From Mya arenaria (taxonomy: Eukaryota > Mollusca > Bivalvia > Myida > Myidae): a stretch of 64,000 nucleotides of DNA. Shown in pieces: positions 11,301 to 24,008 of this stretch. Made by a program: the position numbers and the translations under genes. The DNA lies in assembly GCF_026914265.1 (NCBI RefSeq), contig NC_069130.1, forward strand, positions 12,513,700 through 12,577,699. Direction: 5' to 3'. Position 1 is the first letter of the stretch. Each line of letters begins with the position of its first letter. The notes below the pieces were generated by a model, which was not told the origin of the DNA, did not search any database, and saw only the letters and a program-made list of their open reading frames with translations.

Positions 11301-14300
11301 TGCGTTCGTGCATCTGTAAACAATTGCTTGTGAAAACGATACAGTCTTCAGTTTTGATTGTATCTCGATGAAACTTGTACAGTATCTAGATATCCATGAG
11401 AGCTGGGTTCCTTTTGAAAACCAGCCAGATCCGCCCATGCAGGCCTAGATTATGGCCCTTGATAGTATAAAAAAATGCTATTGTGTAAACTATTGGTTGT
11501 GAACACGATACAGTCTTCAGTTTTGATTGTATCTCAATGAAACTTGTACAGTATTTAGATATCCATTAGAGTTCGGTTCCTTTCGAAAACCAGCCAGATC
11601 CGCCCATGAATGCCTATGTTATGGGCCATGAAAGTTTTAAAGAAATGCTCTCTATTTTTAGCCAGGTCTGCATGAGCGAATTCTATTTTTAGCCAAGTTT
11701 ACATGTACATGTAAATTCAAGTCTAGAGTTAAGGGAGACAATTTTCAAGTCTAGGATTTTGAGAGACAATTTGCTTTTTGCTTCTGCAGTTGATTTTGTG
11801 AATTACTCTGCCTTGTTCTTGTTGAAAGCCCAAAGGCATTTTTTAGCTTTAGGTTCTGTAGTTTGTGCATTCATCTTAACAAAATTGGTTGTGAATGTTT
11901 AAGTTATGTCATTACTGGCCACACCCAGGGTTCACAGCATTTTTTTTGTCAGTTGACTTTTACTTGGCACATATTAAAAAAGTTCATGCAACTAATCTGC
12001 TTACAATACTTTCTGGGCTACGTTTTCAGGTAACCCAAACACAAAACATAAACTATATATCTGTTGCCTTTTACCCATACATACATGCTCTGGATTGATA
12101 TGACCACAAAAGCCATGCCAGTAGAGCATAGGCCCTTTTGGGTCTCTTGTTTATAATTGAAGCTGTTACAGAATCAGCATGAGGTACAAAGTACTTGTAA
12201 CTACAAAGTCTACATTATGTTTTTAAAGTTAAATTTTAGCATAAATGATACATCAATCTTTAGTGTATACATAATTGATTGGCTTTTTACTCGAAAGGAC
12301 CTGGGTCAGCCAACAATCATAGAAGCCAGTGGCAGCAAATCAAAGACACAGACGGTTTACCTGTGCAGCGTTCAAGACTGTGGGAAAATGTTCAAGAACC
12401 TTGCTAAACTCAATGTTCATGCCATGACTCACAATGGTGACAGACCTTTCAAGGTATTCATGAAAATCTTCCTTTTTTCAACTTATTAAAAAATGGGTTT
12501 TGTTTAGTAACTTTAAGTGTATTTCTTCATTTTAAGCTCGACTATTCAAAGAATAAGGAGAGCTATCCTAATCACCCGAGCGTCGACGTAACCACTTATG
12601 TTAAAGTTTTTGTAAGAGTTTTTGTACCACCTCAAATATTTTCAAAGTCCATTGACATCTGGCTTTGAAACTAACTTTGCACACTTGTTCACCATCATGC
12701 CCCCAACCTGTACACAAGAGTAGGTAACTCTATCAAGCATTTTGACAAAATAATGCCCCTTTTTCTACTTAGAATTTACGTAAAATTTGCGTACCACCTC
12801 AAATATTTTCAAAGTCCATTGACATCTGGCTTTGAAACTTTGCACACTTGTTCACCATCATGTCCCCAACCTGTACACAGGAGGAGGTAACTGTATCAAG
12901 CATTTTGACCGATTTATGCCCCTTTTTTGACTTCTGTTAAAGTTTGCATACCACCTCAAATATTTTCCATTCAATTTATGTAAATATCTCAGCACATCAT
13001 GTATTGCATTGAAATCTAATCTAACAGTGATCCATGCATGTTTCGCCAAAACTTTTCAATCCATACATCGAAAAGTGGCGGAATAGTCGAGCGCGCTGTC
13101 TCTGTGACAGCTCTTGTTAATCACTTGCTTAGTTTACACTACATGGATATAATAATGATCTGACATTTGGAATTAGAAATGAGATGCAATTATTATGATG
13201 AAATTTAGCCATGAAAGGTGGCTTGTATCACCAATATTAAGATGAAAAACAGATTATGGTTAAAGAAACTTAACATCAGTGGTTCATTTTTCTGTGATTC
13301 CTGAATCCTGTACTGATTGTTTTTAATAGGGATGCAAACAAATGGCAAAACTGATATTCGAATATTCAGTAATTCTTTTGATCGAATATTTGAATAATAT
13401 TCGGATACCAAAATACATATTTTAGAAATTATAGTAAATTACTAATAGTATTCGCTAAAGTAATAGCCGAGGCATTTTAACTCTACTTCGTAGCCAGTAC
13501 GAGCCTCTGAAATTCCCAATTTTTAAAAAGAAGAAAGCAAAAGATTATGAACAAACAAAAACACCCGAATTATTTCAATTCCACTGCCTTCATATTTGTG
13601 AACAACGTTAGATGGATTGCTGGTCAAATGGCGTTATGCTCCTATGGGAGGTCTTTCAGTACGACGAGCAGCTTCGTTCTGGGACTGACCTCTACTAAAT
13701 AAAGGTGGTCATTGATTTGCGATTTCAGCACAGAAGACAAAACATTGGAGGCTGATTCCTTAAATCCTTAATTGGCATTTAAATTTACCGAAAATTTTTA
13801 GATGTCACTTGTCTAATAGCCAATTATTGTAATATTAGAAAGGAATTTTTATAGTACCCAACAATATGTACCTAAATGACATATCACGCGTGTTTAGTGT
13901 ATTGTCATCACATTCACACCTCTGGCATTATAGGCCAATCGTTGTAAAAATAAGAATAACAAACTTTATACACAACAACAGAGTTGCAAAGTTATTATTA
14001 TTCTATTTATTCAACAAAAAAAATTTGAATATTCAAATACCAATTCTGACATTCGAATACCAAACGTCTGATCGAATATTTGTTTGCATCCCTAGTTTTG
14101 AATGATGACCCCATATTCTTAAACATGTGCAACGGCAGGAATCAGTCAGGGTTGAAAATTACCAATATATAACAACACATACTTGTATTAATTATGTATC
14201 TTTGTCCAGTGTCCAGAGCCAGGCTGTGAATGGTCTTTTACCAAGAACTACAAACTGAAGCGGCATATAGAATCTCATATTGGAAACAAGGAATATGAGG

Positions 14301-17300
14301 TGTGTGTTCAATACAATAACATGCTTAAAAGACTTGTGTGTAATGAATTTGATATTTTGCTTTTACATGCCATGCGTTTATGTTATTGCAATAACAATGA
14401 ACTGTACATTACACTATGTATTGTTCTGTTCTGTTCATCATCATACTATTTAGTGTTATTATAACAAAAACACTAAGGCTTACTGTTGAATATTAACAGA
14501 AAAGCTGTATTAAATTATGTACAATGATTGAAATTCTGAATGGTTCTATTAGTTGCTGTATATTAGATTAGTTTTTGGGTTTAAATCTTATGCCCCTGTG
14601 GAAGGGCATAATAATATCTCACCATGCATCTGTTCGATTTTCCGTGTCCAGGCTGTAAGTTTGTCATGCAGGAAGTGATTTTAGAATTACTTTGCGTATG
14701 TGTTTAATTCATAAGACATCCCTACCTCAAAGGTCAAGGTCACATATTGATAAATTTACAGGTTTATCATTGTATAATGCTGCTTATATGCATATACAGT
14801 CTCACTTGAAGTCAACAGTCATCCGGGTTGGCATATGCTTAAAGTTTATGAAAACTCTTCCTGAATGTAGACATATAAGTAATTGCATAATCATTGAACT
14901 GGATGACACATCGGGGGCATTCGTAATTTACTGTGACTACTCTTGTCTTTTGTTCGTTTGTTCAACTAAACTTTATAAAACTGCAACTATATCAATGATT
15001 GTAGGTTATCAATGTGAGACACATATGTGATAACAGATTGTCATTTTTGAAAATGAATTAAATTCCATGTGTGTCTGATTTAAGTGTGGCGAGTGTAAGA
15101 AGAAATTTACAACCATATACAACCTGAAGACGCATTTAAAGACCCATGATCGGCCATGCACGGAAGAATGTCTTGTTGAGGGGTGTGGTCGGCGATTTCA
15201 AACACGCAGGGAGCTTGATAAACACATGAGAACACATGAGGGCATAGAAAAGACATACAAGTAAGTCATTGCTAACTTTTAATAGCTACATTTATAGTGT
15301 TTTCTAGTGTCCACATGCTTTGAAAATGCAGGATGAAAAACATTACTCACAGTTTTGGCAGTTTTGACTTCTGTTAGTGATTGCAATGTCATGGAATTTT
15401 AATAGTGGGAATGATAAGATTATTATTTGTTGAGAGCCATACTGTGTTATTTCTTAGTGAAAGCATCTTCGGAACCCATGCTGTATTATTCCATTTAATC
15501 AACACTATATACAGCAGGAAAATAGGCTTTCGAAACTTTGTAATGCAGAAAAATAGTTCCATTCATTTTCACGTTAAATCTTGTTGCAGATGCCCCCACG
15601 AGGGTTGTAACAAGCTGTTCCTGACCCCATACTGTCTGGGCTCGCACCGCCGTGTCCATCAGCTGGAACCCCAGTCGCTCATCTGTAACTTTGAGGGCTG
15701 TGGACGCCAGTTTGATAAGATGTGCAGACTTAGGCAACACCAGCGCACGCATACAGGGGAGAAACCGTATACCTGTACTCAACCTGTGAGTAAGATTTTC
15801 AGAATAGAGTTATTTCTTGGGGGGTAGAAGCAATATATGATACCTGTACCCACCCTTTTAGTAAGATTTACAGGGTCAGCCTTTGGGGGGAGAAGCCGTT
15901 CACCTGTACCCAACCTGTTTGTAAGATTTGTAGTATAGAGTCAGCTCTTATGTTAAGATCTGTTCCTAATGAAAAAGATATTTGTTATGGTTATGGTTGG
16001 AATGTTAATTGTTTGATGTAATGGAATTTATAAACATACCAATGTAAGTGGATGCAGTATGAAGAATGTTAATTTCATTTTTAAAAAACCCAGTTAGCTT
16101 TGCTTTTATAATAGGTAAAAATTCTCCCTATATAAATCCCCTACACCAATGGGCAAATATAATTATCCTTTTCCTTGTTCACGATTAAACATTCAAGGTT
16201 ATAACAATTTAGGATTGTCATAGCTACACGTTGTTATGTCCTAAAACATTGGAGTGGGGGTGTCCAACTATAACTGTATTTCAAATTAATTGGAGGCTTT
16301 TGACCGTCTGATTGATATCTGTTCCATGATTACCTGTATATACAGAAATATTGGCATTTTAGTGCACCTGTAAAAATGAAAGATTATGTTGTAATATAAT
16401 GAAAACAAAAACAAAAGCAAAGGTTATTCGGTATTGTTTTGTGAGAATCTTTTTTATAATCATAATGCCATTTGAAAGTTACATGTACATTAACATGTAA
16501 CCGGTAAGCTAGTTGACTGTTGATAGTCCTCTGGCTCTAAGGACAATGGCTATAGAAACATGAGTGACAGTCGTCACCATGGTAACACATCAGGGCCTGC
16601 TGTCCTCAAGTACAGACTGATAGGTAGTATATGTGTTACACATTTGTCTCATATTGATCATAATTCTACTGTACCTCTGTCCTTCAAAACTGAGTTTGTG
16701 GCACAGTGGATTTCCTCATTTTTTGAACATAAGTTGTACCTAAAGCGTAATCTTATATTAATCATGAAAGCCTTATTAGCTCTGCATCATCAAAATGTAT
16801 TGTCAACTACTAACTAGTGTAATCAAAATGTGTGGTGACAAACAATGTTACTACACACCAAACTGGCATAATTAGTTTACATTATTTAAATCCATGTTGG
16901 CTTATGTGAAGGTTACAGATGGCATTAATTCCAAAACCCTTGGAGTTTTACTGTAGGCAGAGCATTAGTGTTTTGATGGCAATATCTTTGACTGAAAACA
17001 GTTTTGTTTTTGCTGTGACTTTAAACAACAGAAAGATATTATCTGCATGTTTTCCTTAAATTATAAGGGATGTACCTGGGCATTCTCGACAGCCAGCAAG
17101 CTGACACGCCACATGACAAAACACACAAACAGCAGAAAGTGGATCTGTAATGTATGTGGGAAAGCGTTCATGCGGTCGGAACATCTCAAGGGTCACATGA
17201 TTATTCACACTGGCATCAAACCTTTCACCTGTCCAGTTGAAGGTTAGTGAAATACAGGGGCAATTTGTCGGATTGAACAGGTTAAATTGAAAATTATTTC

Positions 17301-20300
17301 ATCGTAATGCATTAATGTTTAGGATTTCTAGCAATACAGCAGAAGTAAAGCAATGAAATTATCTAATCTCAGCATTATTTTTCGCATTGTATTTGCAAAT
17401 TGAAATTATGTAATGTTTAAAACTGTTGCTGGATGTTGAATTCTATGTCTGGTAATTTGAATGTACAACCTTTATGAGACTTGTTTGATTGCAAATGCAA
17501 CAACTGGTATAACACATTTGTCTGCACATGGTTTTGCTGATGCCATTGCAACCAAACATACACAGTAACAGTGTTTGTGGGCATAATGTATTGATTAAAA
17601 TTGATTGTGAGATAAATCATTCAAGGAACATCAGAGCTATGCCCCTAACCATTAAATGCAGTTGGCTTACTTGTTGTTAAGGTATACAGTAGTTGTAGCA
17701 ATATTAGATGACATTCTTAAGTACGGTATATTATTATATTTTAGGAGATTTATCTTGGGCAATTTGTGTGACATTTCACTTTTTCAAACAAGAGTTATTA
17801 AAAAATAGTCTGAAAAATCTGTTGGCTCTTGATCGCTGAATTTTTTTGTGTCAGACTGAAATAACAATAGCAGAATGTTGATAAAATTCATAATGCACAT
17901 ACTCATGTTTAATTTCAAAATATGACCCTTGATTATTCCTGTGTCTAGGCAGCATCTGGAGGTATTCATCACTCCTAAGATAGCTCTAGTTAACCCTTGA
18001 GAAGCAATGACATGTTCACTAATCATATCTTTCAGACTGTGGCCAAAAGTTTGTTTCCAAGAGTAGCGTTTATGTTCACATGAAACGGCACAAGCGGGAA
18101 TCAAAACGGTATGACGACAATGGAGAACGCATAATCGAATACCACTGCCCAATGGAGCAATGTGGATTGTGTTTTGACAACAAGGCGAAATTGCGGGCAC
18201 ACATTCTGAAGCACTTTCCTGGAACTGCCAGGCCAGAAGATGCGGCGTCCATTGACGTCATTCCACTGTTGCATCATGGGATTGGTGCTAAGCAGACTGT
18301 AGTTCAGCCCGCAGCTGTTGACGTGAAAGGTAATTGACTTTAATATGTTTTATTGCTTGTGTTTGCAACTTGGGTTGTTAAGAAATACAATGTACAGCTT
18401 CTGCACTTGCCATTAAAGTTGGTTGTTGTTATTTCAAATAACATGTGGAATATATTGTTCATTCTTAGTAGCAATCAGCCTAATTTCATGTTTCGTTCAA
18501 GATCAAAAATGAAGTTTACTGGTTTCAAAACTAAAAAGAATTGACAAACGTTAAAAAATCTTAATGTACTACCTAACAGTTATTAGTGGTTATTTAACAT
18601 GAATTCAGACATTTTGTTATTTTTCAGCTTCTAAAGATGGTTTCATGACATTGGATGCTGTAGAGTTCATGGCCACAACAGGTACTACATCTTGTTTGTT
18701 GCCTTCTATGAAACTGCTTGCTGTATACGAGTGTCTGACTAAACTAAATACACAACCATGAAAACAGTCTTCTAAGGTCCAGAGCGGTACTAGTTGATTT
18801 AAGAATGTCAACATTTGTATCAATAGTAGGAAAATGATTTATGTGTGGCTTATAAAGACAAGGCAATATATTCTTTAATATGTATCTTAATTAAAGGGGC
18901 TGTACTCTGTATGATAAAATAGCTAAAAAAAGAGAAAATCGTCGAAAACTGATATAAACTTGGCATCGATGTGTACAATGCATTGAAACTTACTAACTGA
19001 AGTACCACATAGTTTACAATTTATTTAAGTTTAGCAGTTATTTCGTATTTTTCCATTAAAAAAGATTACTGGGTATGTCTACCAGGTAGAATTCATTCCT
19101 TATGTGTGATTGGCTAGTGGGTGTTATCATGTGATATTACCAGGGTAGGTGTATAGCTTAATTATGTCACCCAATTAGAGTAAGCCATTGTAGCTCAGTG
19201 GATATGACGCTGGACTGCAATTTTGGCGACACGGGTTCGAACCCGGTCTCCGACACATTTTTTTTTTACATTTTGGTACCTGTTTTTACAATTATGGTAG
19301 CAAAGCGTAACACATTCTATTAGATAATTGTTCTGAGATTCGTTGCAGAAAAAAACTTTTTCTGTTGCCAATCTGGTGTACATTCCCTTTAAATTCATTT
19401 TAACCCTACTTGGTGACTTTTTAAAAAAAAAAATCCTTATGGTTTACTACATGTATAACTGTAGTCTAAAGCATGATTCATTGTGAAAATTAATTCAAAT
19501 ATTTATGATAAATAATTAATATTTTTTATTAAATTATGTTCCATCTTTTCCCCTTCAGTGGACAGTACTGATGGTTCAGTGGCTGTAACTCACTACACCA
19601 AACCTAAAAAGGAGCCCGAGTCCAAGTGTGACACAACAGAGTCTCGCAGCAAGCAGGGAAAAACTCAGAAAATATTTTCAAAGAAAGGTACATTATTATA
19701 ACATACTAAAGCCTAGTGCATTAGTGCTGTTATAGTCATAACTTAAGTCAGTGAAATAAGACTTCTGAATTAGCAAGCCCGAAATTTAAAATTCTTGGCA
19801 AAAACTTGGCCGAATATTCAACAAAAAATGTTCATTATGTTATGCCATTTTTATATGTCTGCATTTTTTATTGCAAATGATAGACCTGTAGTTAATCTAC
19901 CTGTGTGTTGTTTCAGAACCGGGAGAGAAAGATCGTCAGGGTTCTGCCCGTACAGATTACAACAGCAACCATAATCTGGTCGAGAAGGCGAAGAAACGGC
20001 AGAGGCTACTCCGGGAAAAAGCTGGAATTGATGGTGCGATTTTGTTGTGTTGTCATTTAGTTAAGATGTGTTAATGTTCTTGTGCATGCTTAAATGAGTT
20101 TGTCGTTTAAAAGAACAAGATCTTGAGCTGTGTTTGAAGATTTTTTATTTTCCTTTACATGTCAAGTTGAAATGATTTATAAAAGATAATTAAGTACAAT
20201 GAAAAACTTATTTTCCTTGGTATCAAAATGCAATGTATGTTTAATGAGTTTTGTGTAGGCTAGCATACATTTTTGGTGATGAAAATTAAACTATGGGGAA

Positions 20301-21109
20301 TTAGAGGTAGCCACTCTTGTAATTCTTAGCAATTTATTTTAACAGAAAGTTCAGAGCCCCAGGCCATGGACATGTCACCTACGGAGAATGGAGCTAGCAG
20401 TGAGGACTCTGAGAGACTGCGATCACATGGCATAACATTCCGCGACCCTGAGACTGGCGTGCTCTATGTACAGATGCAGCTCTTACAGGTTTGTGGCTAT
20501 AATATTGCTGTATGTTATTTTGAGGGGTGTCTACAAGACTACAATCTTTTTCAGGTAGTGACTAGTCTTGCAAGTACCCTTCAGTTCATGAACATTAATG
20601 TCTTGGACTGTAAGTTCATGTCTCTGACACAGACTGTAAGTTTATGTATTAGACCGAAAGTTCATGTATTAAGACTGTAAGTTCATGAATTCGACTGAGT
20701 TTATAAATATCGAAAAAAGAGGACCAACTCTGACCACCACACCAACTCCCAACACACTACCAACTCCCACCACCACATCATGTTTTGACTCTATTTAATC
20801 TTCGTAAGGTGAAAGCAACAAAGTATAATGAATTAACCATGGTCATAAAAATAAGCTAAAAATGTAAGACACTTACAAAAAGAGTTTCAAAACAACATTG
20901 GTGAAGCAATTATTCAAGATGGATTAAGCATTTCAATCATTAAACCAATCATTATATTCACCATTTTGTTTCAGGATGACCCGCCCCACCCTGACCTGTA
21001 CTCTGATGATTCAAGTCTCACCCCCCAGCTCGATATGCCCACCATACATGACTCGCACACCTCCGAGTTTGTTGGATCTACAATCAATTTACAGGACCTC
21101 GTTGGATGA
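8324..21109 (+). CDS. ZXDC: ZXD-family zinc-finger protein (ZXDC-like), 13 coding exons, complete
   Basis: Exons: 8324-9398, 9687-9757, 12298-12453, 14210-14299, 15085-15260, 15590-15785, 17068-17242, 18036-18329, 18628-18681, 19559-19687, 19917-20033, 20346-20488, 20975-21109 (TGA). They sum to 2811 nt (936 residues), and phase is kept at all twelve junctions. Exon 1 encodes a long Ser/Thr/Asn-rich acidic N-terminus. Ten C2H2 fingers span about residues 405-706 (exons 3-8), mostly of the C-x4-C type, as in vertebrate ZXD proteins (human ZXDC 858 residues, ten fingers). Diagnostic words are FDKMCRLRQH, the 'HTGEKP' linker and EHLKGHMIIHTGIKPFTCPV. Vertebrate ZXDA/ZXDC bind CIITA and act as nuclear transcription co-activators; CIITA is a vertebrate factor, so the role here is open. 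The C-terminal third is basic, then acidic, ending INLQDLVG. Family confidence is high; the exact paralogue name is less certain. Confidence 0.93.
9812..10912 (+). repeat. HINE/pearl-like element with six ~138-146 bp core repeats
   Basis: It starts with a near-palindrome (tataccccc acaaac gaa gtttg agggggtata, 9817-9850), then a GGTC-type tetranucleotide run (about 9861-9875). Core units follow, each starting 'ggtttccggacgataactca' at about 9904, 10050, 10189, 10334, 10472 and 10618, with a decayed unit near 10762. It ends near 'tcactcctgtgacagctct'. Each intact core carries 'aaggtcaaggtcactg', a nuclear-receptor-like half-site pair. It lies in intron 2 of the ZXD gene. Confidence 0.75.
11228..12150 (+). 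repeat. Second pearl-like element, two ~169-bp core repeats
   Basis: The left end is 'tagctctactggccaaaggc' and the right end 'cagtagagcataggccc' followed by 'gggtctcttgtt'; the words CTCTACTGG and CCAGTAGAG are inverted at the two ends. The core unit 'acagtcttcagttttgattg' recurs at about 11341 and 11510. No open frame of interest. Intron 2 of the ZXD gene. Confidence 0.65.
12534..13115 (+). repeat. Repeat family A, copy 1 (agctcgactattc ends)
   Basis: Starts 'agctcgactattcaaagaat' and ends 'ctgtctctgtgacagctctt'. An internal unit beginning 'accacctcaaatattttc' recurs. Other copies are at 45358-45938 (minus) and 55700-56101 (plus). This copy is in ZXD intron 3. Confidence 0.75.
13327..14094. 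mobile_element. hAT-type MITE, 768 bp, with 8-bp target-site duplication
   Basis: Perfect 17-bp terminal inverted repeats TAGGGATGCAAACAAAT lie at both ends. The flanking 8-mers GTTTTTAA (13319-13326) and GTTTTGAA (14095-14102) differ at one base and fit the hAT target form nTnnnnAn. The sub-terminal DNA is rich in 'cgaatattcg' words. No transposase is encoded, so it is non-autonomous. Its left ~70 bp matches the end of the transposase-bearing element at 63089 closely. It lies in intron 3 of the ZXD gene, between zinc-finger exons. Confidence 0.88.
14583..14950. repeat. Pearl-like repeat fragment
   Basis: Begins with the inverted pair 'tatgcccc...ggggcata'-like words and ends 'ggggcattcgtaatttactg' followed by 'tgactactcttgt', resembling the right ends of the other arrays. 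It contains one 'aaggtcaaggtcac' word. No clear tandem core remains. ZXD intron 4. Confidence 0.45.
17930..17995 (+). repeat. Solo right end of the 9812-10912 family
   Basis: 'cctgtgtctaggcagcatct' followed by 'ggtattcatcactcct...agctctagtt' matches the right terminus of the 9812 element (about 10858-10912) without core repeats. It sits just upstream of ZXD exon 8 (18036). Confidence 0.55.
18891..19392. mobile_element. ~500-bp TTAA-flanked repeat with short inverted ends and an internal tRNA-like box
   Basis: Left end TTAAAGGGGCTGTAC, right end GTACATTCCCTTTAA; both read TTAAAGGG inward, so TTAA can be the duplicated target, as in piggyBac-type MITEs. The tRNA-like unit at 19184-19254 lies about 60% of the way along. 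No open frame supports a protein. ZXD intron 9. The assignment to a TTAA-target superfamily is inference from the ends only. Confidence 0.55.
19184..19254 (+). repeat. tRNA-like Pol III promoter unit (A and B boxes), not a sound tRNA gene
   Basis: A box 'tagctcagtgg' and B box 'gggttcgaacc' are intact. A seven-base anticodon loop CTGCAAT would give anticodon GCA (Cys), with a stem that pairs only through several G-U pairs. The acceptor arms GCCATTG and CTCCGAC pair at few positions and the T stem has a mismatch, so it cannot fold as a proper tRNA. It is best read as the tRNA-derived part of a repeat. Confidence 0.6.
20580..20700 (+). repeat. Short ~30-bp minisatellite
   Basis: The word 'gactgtaagttcatg' and variants recur about four times in ZXD intron 12. 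A short C/A-rich stretch with repeated 'ccaactc' follows (about 20720-20780). Confidence 0.5.
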
Positions 21110-22587
21110 TGTGTTGTGTTTTTTTTTTAATTAAAATTTATATGCTTCGTTGTGATATAAACTCACACATACCACACTTTCGAATTTGTTGGATTTACCA
21201 TCAATCTTATTATCATATATATCAGGACCTTGTCAGATTATATGGAGTAAGAATTGCACCTCAATGGTGCACAGGGCTATTTAAAAGCTTCCTAATAATT
21301 GATATGCAGACATTCAAATTTGTTACAGACACTATTTAACCTTGAAGGGTGCAGGTATGATACATATTTTTGGTTTGCTAAGCTAGATAGGCCTCATTCA
21401 AAATGATATTCATTTGAAGCTTGTCTATCTAAAAAGTTGAGGTTTTGTCATAGCCTTGGCGGTGTTGTCATTGCTGGCATGCAAAAACTTTAAACCTTGG
21501 CCATAACTCAAAAAAAGTTCATGATTCTTAAATGAAAAGTGGAACACATATTGTTAATTTGTTAGAGATGATATGTTCAGCAAGGCCCATAACTCTGGTT
21601 TCAATAATTGTTGAGTGTTTCAACAGAAGACAGCAGACAAACTCTGGTTCAGGAATTATATAAGTTGAGATTTTGTTTGGAGGCTAAGTGCCAAAATATG
21701 TAATAACATTATGTATTAAAATTGTATCAACATTGTTGTATCTTTTTGGTGGATGCTTAATGGTGCTTTATAAAATACAGAAGGAGAACATAGATTAGGT
21801 GGTAATATTGCCAGTATTAATTGTAATTCTGTGATCATAGCTCATTTGTAGACCCATGTGTTCATTCCATACAGGTATTTTGTAACTGGTTCGGCAAATG
21901 TTTTAACTGGCCACAGTTCTTATCTGTTTATTATATTTGATTCTCTTTTATGTGGAAAAAAATAAGTTGGTATAGAAAATTAGATTGTAAACGATAAATG
22001 ATAAACCATAAATGGTGCTATTGTGTTATTGAGTATTCAATAAGTACAATTATAAATCCATTTAATCCAATTGAAGCATAAATTTACTTCTATCTAGTTA
22101 TGGTCTTTAACAAAAGTGTTTATTTTTCTGAAGATTCAATTTAAATTAAAGTCAATAGTATCGTTACAATGTTTAAATATTTTTTGTTGTTGTCACGTGA
22201 ATGATCTTGGATGTCAAATATCAAAGGTTAATCATGGTTACTTGTGTAAAACAGTTGATATGATGTCAGAAAATTGCTCTCAGTTGTAGTGTCATTGAGT
22301 AATTCCAAGTACAAAACAGAATGTCCAGAGCATTGTGTAAACTAATGAAAGTTTTGTATGTATATTGCAATTAATGATACTTTAAAGAATTATTGTTTCC
22401 GAATTATTGTTTCATCGATATTTTTTAAAACAGGATTTTAGATGAAAGCAGCAGCTTACAAACATGTACGGTACTTGTTATTCAGTTTTTACATTGTGAA
22501 TACATTTAGATGCTTTTTGTTGTTTTGTTACAAATGTGCTGCTGCTGTTGTTATAGTTTTGTGATATAAGTGTAAGACAAATGAAAC

Positions 22588-22593
22588 AATAAA
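22588..22593 (+). terminator. Candidate poly(A) signal of the ZXD gene
   Basis: AATAAA about 1.48 kb past the ZXD stop codon. It would imply a long A+T-rich 3' UTR (21110 to about 22610). Alternative upstream signals cannot be excluded. Confidence 0.4.
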
Positions 22594-22599
22594 TTGATT

Positions 22600-23739
22600 A
22601 AAAATAAGTTTGCTTCTAAAATCTTTTTACCTGTGACACAGATCTTAAACCTAATTTTCAGGATTGGGATTTGGTATGTTACCATACCTGAGGAATGGAA
22701 TCAGTTGGCCCTGTCTAAGGAGATATATTCCCCCTTATCATTATCAGACCCCTTTGCAGCCATAGCCCTCTTTGAGTTCATACAAATCTGAATGTGAAGC
22801 CCATGTTGGTACTATAACTTGGTAAGTCTTGGTTAAAGGTTTTCTTATTTTCATATCATCTGCAAATAAACACCCTTAGTCCCCTCACCTTCCCAACTTA
22901 AGTTGTTGATTTGAAATATTGCTATACAGGCATTTGCTGCTAAGTTTGTTGATTCTCTGAAACGGCTATGTTCAAGCTTTGCAAATTTCCACATCAATGT
23001 TGCATACAAATGAATATGGTACATATATTAATTTAATCCTTGTTGAATTCCGGTGTTGTTTAAACTTTTTTTTGCATATATTTTATTGGAATCTAAAATG
23101 AACAGATTATAGATAATCATGACCATGATTATATACAGTTATACTCAGGTTGGTGTTGCAATTTAACTAGCTTTAGTGCAAATACCCAATTTGATTACAT
23201 TATTTGGATTACCGGTATGTGTTGCATGTAAGCCACTATCCACAGGCCACCCAGGCATGAACATATCTCAGAAACAGCCCATGCATTTTGTCAAGGACAT
23301 CAATGAACTAGTTGATTGTATTCGATGAATTTTAAATGCATTACTATTGCCATTGTTTCAACCTCCATGTAGACAATTTGGTATATATCGCAAATGTGAT
23401 GCAGTTACAAAGCACCAGAACAAATGCATTAGGCTTTTAATTAAAGGGCTATAGAAGGGGGCTGCACACTGTCCATGTGACTTTCAAACGTATTTGACAG
23501 TTGAAACCTTATATAACTTCAATCACAATCCCTAACATTTGCTGTAAAATTTATAATATTCAATTCATTACAGTCCAATACAATGTACCCTTTTCTCCCT
23601 TAGCCCCCTGGATCTCTTCTGCAGCTCGGTGCCCTTTTTAAAACTTGGCTACAACCTACAAAATGCATACTATGCCATAGTGATATCCCCTTTATCACCA
23701 AGTTCATTGAAATACTACAAATATATCTGATAAAAGATA
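22600..23739. other. Intergenic spacer between convergent ZXD and ROPN1L genes
   Basis: Unique-looking A+T-rich DNA between the two 3' ends. No exon, RNA gene or repeat family seen elsewhere in the window was found. Confidence 0.4.
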
Positions 23740-23745
23740 TTTATT
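23740..23745 (-). terminator. Candidate poly(A) signal of ROPN1L
   Basis: AATAAA on the minus strand (TTTATT on plus), about 265 bp past the ROPN1L stop codon, a normal spacing for a short 3' UTR. Confidence 0.5.
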
Positions 23746-24008
23746 TACAAAATACATCACATTAACAATCTCAACATCAGAATTGTAAATAATTTACTTC
23801 CAAATAGTCCAGATAGAAAACACAAACGTTCCAACATTTCAGATTCAAAACATATCAAATACAAACTCAAAAATTAATGAAATTTCAAATTTAATCAAAA
23901 CACTTAAGATTTTATAATTCCATTGTCCACTGTTTGTATGTAAATAAGAACTGATTTATTCCAAAAATGCAGGCACAGAAAATAGTATTGAGGGGATTTC
24001 AAGGCTGT

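Noticed and set aside
19184-19254. A tRNA-Cys(GCA) gene
   Set aside because: A and B boxes are good, but the acceptor stem does not pair and the T stem has a mismatch; it sits inside a dispersed repeat.
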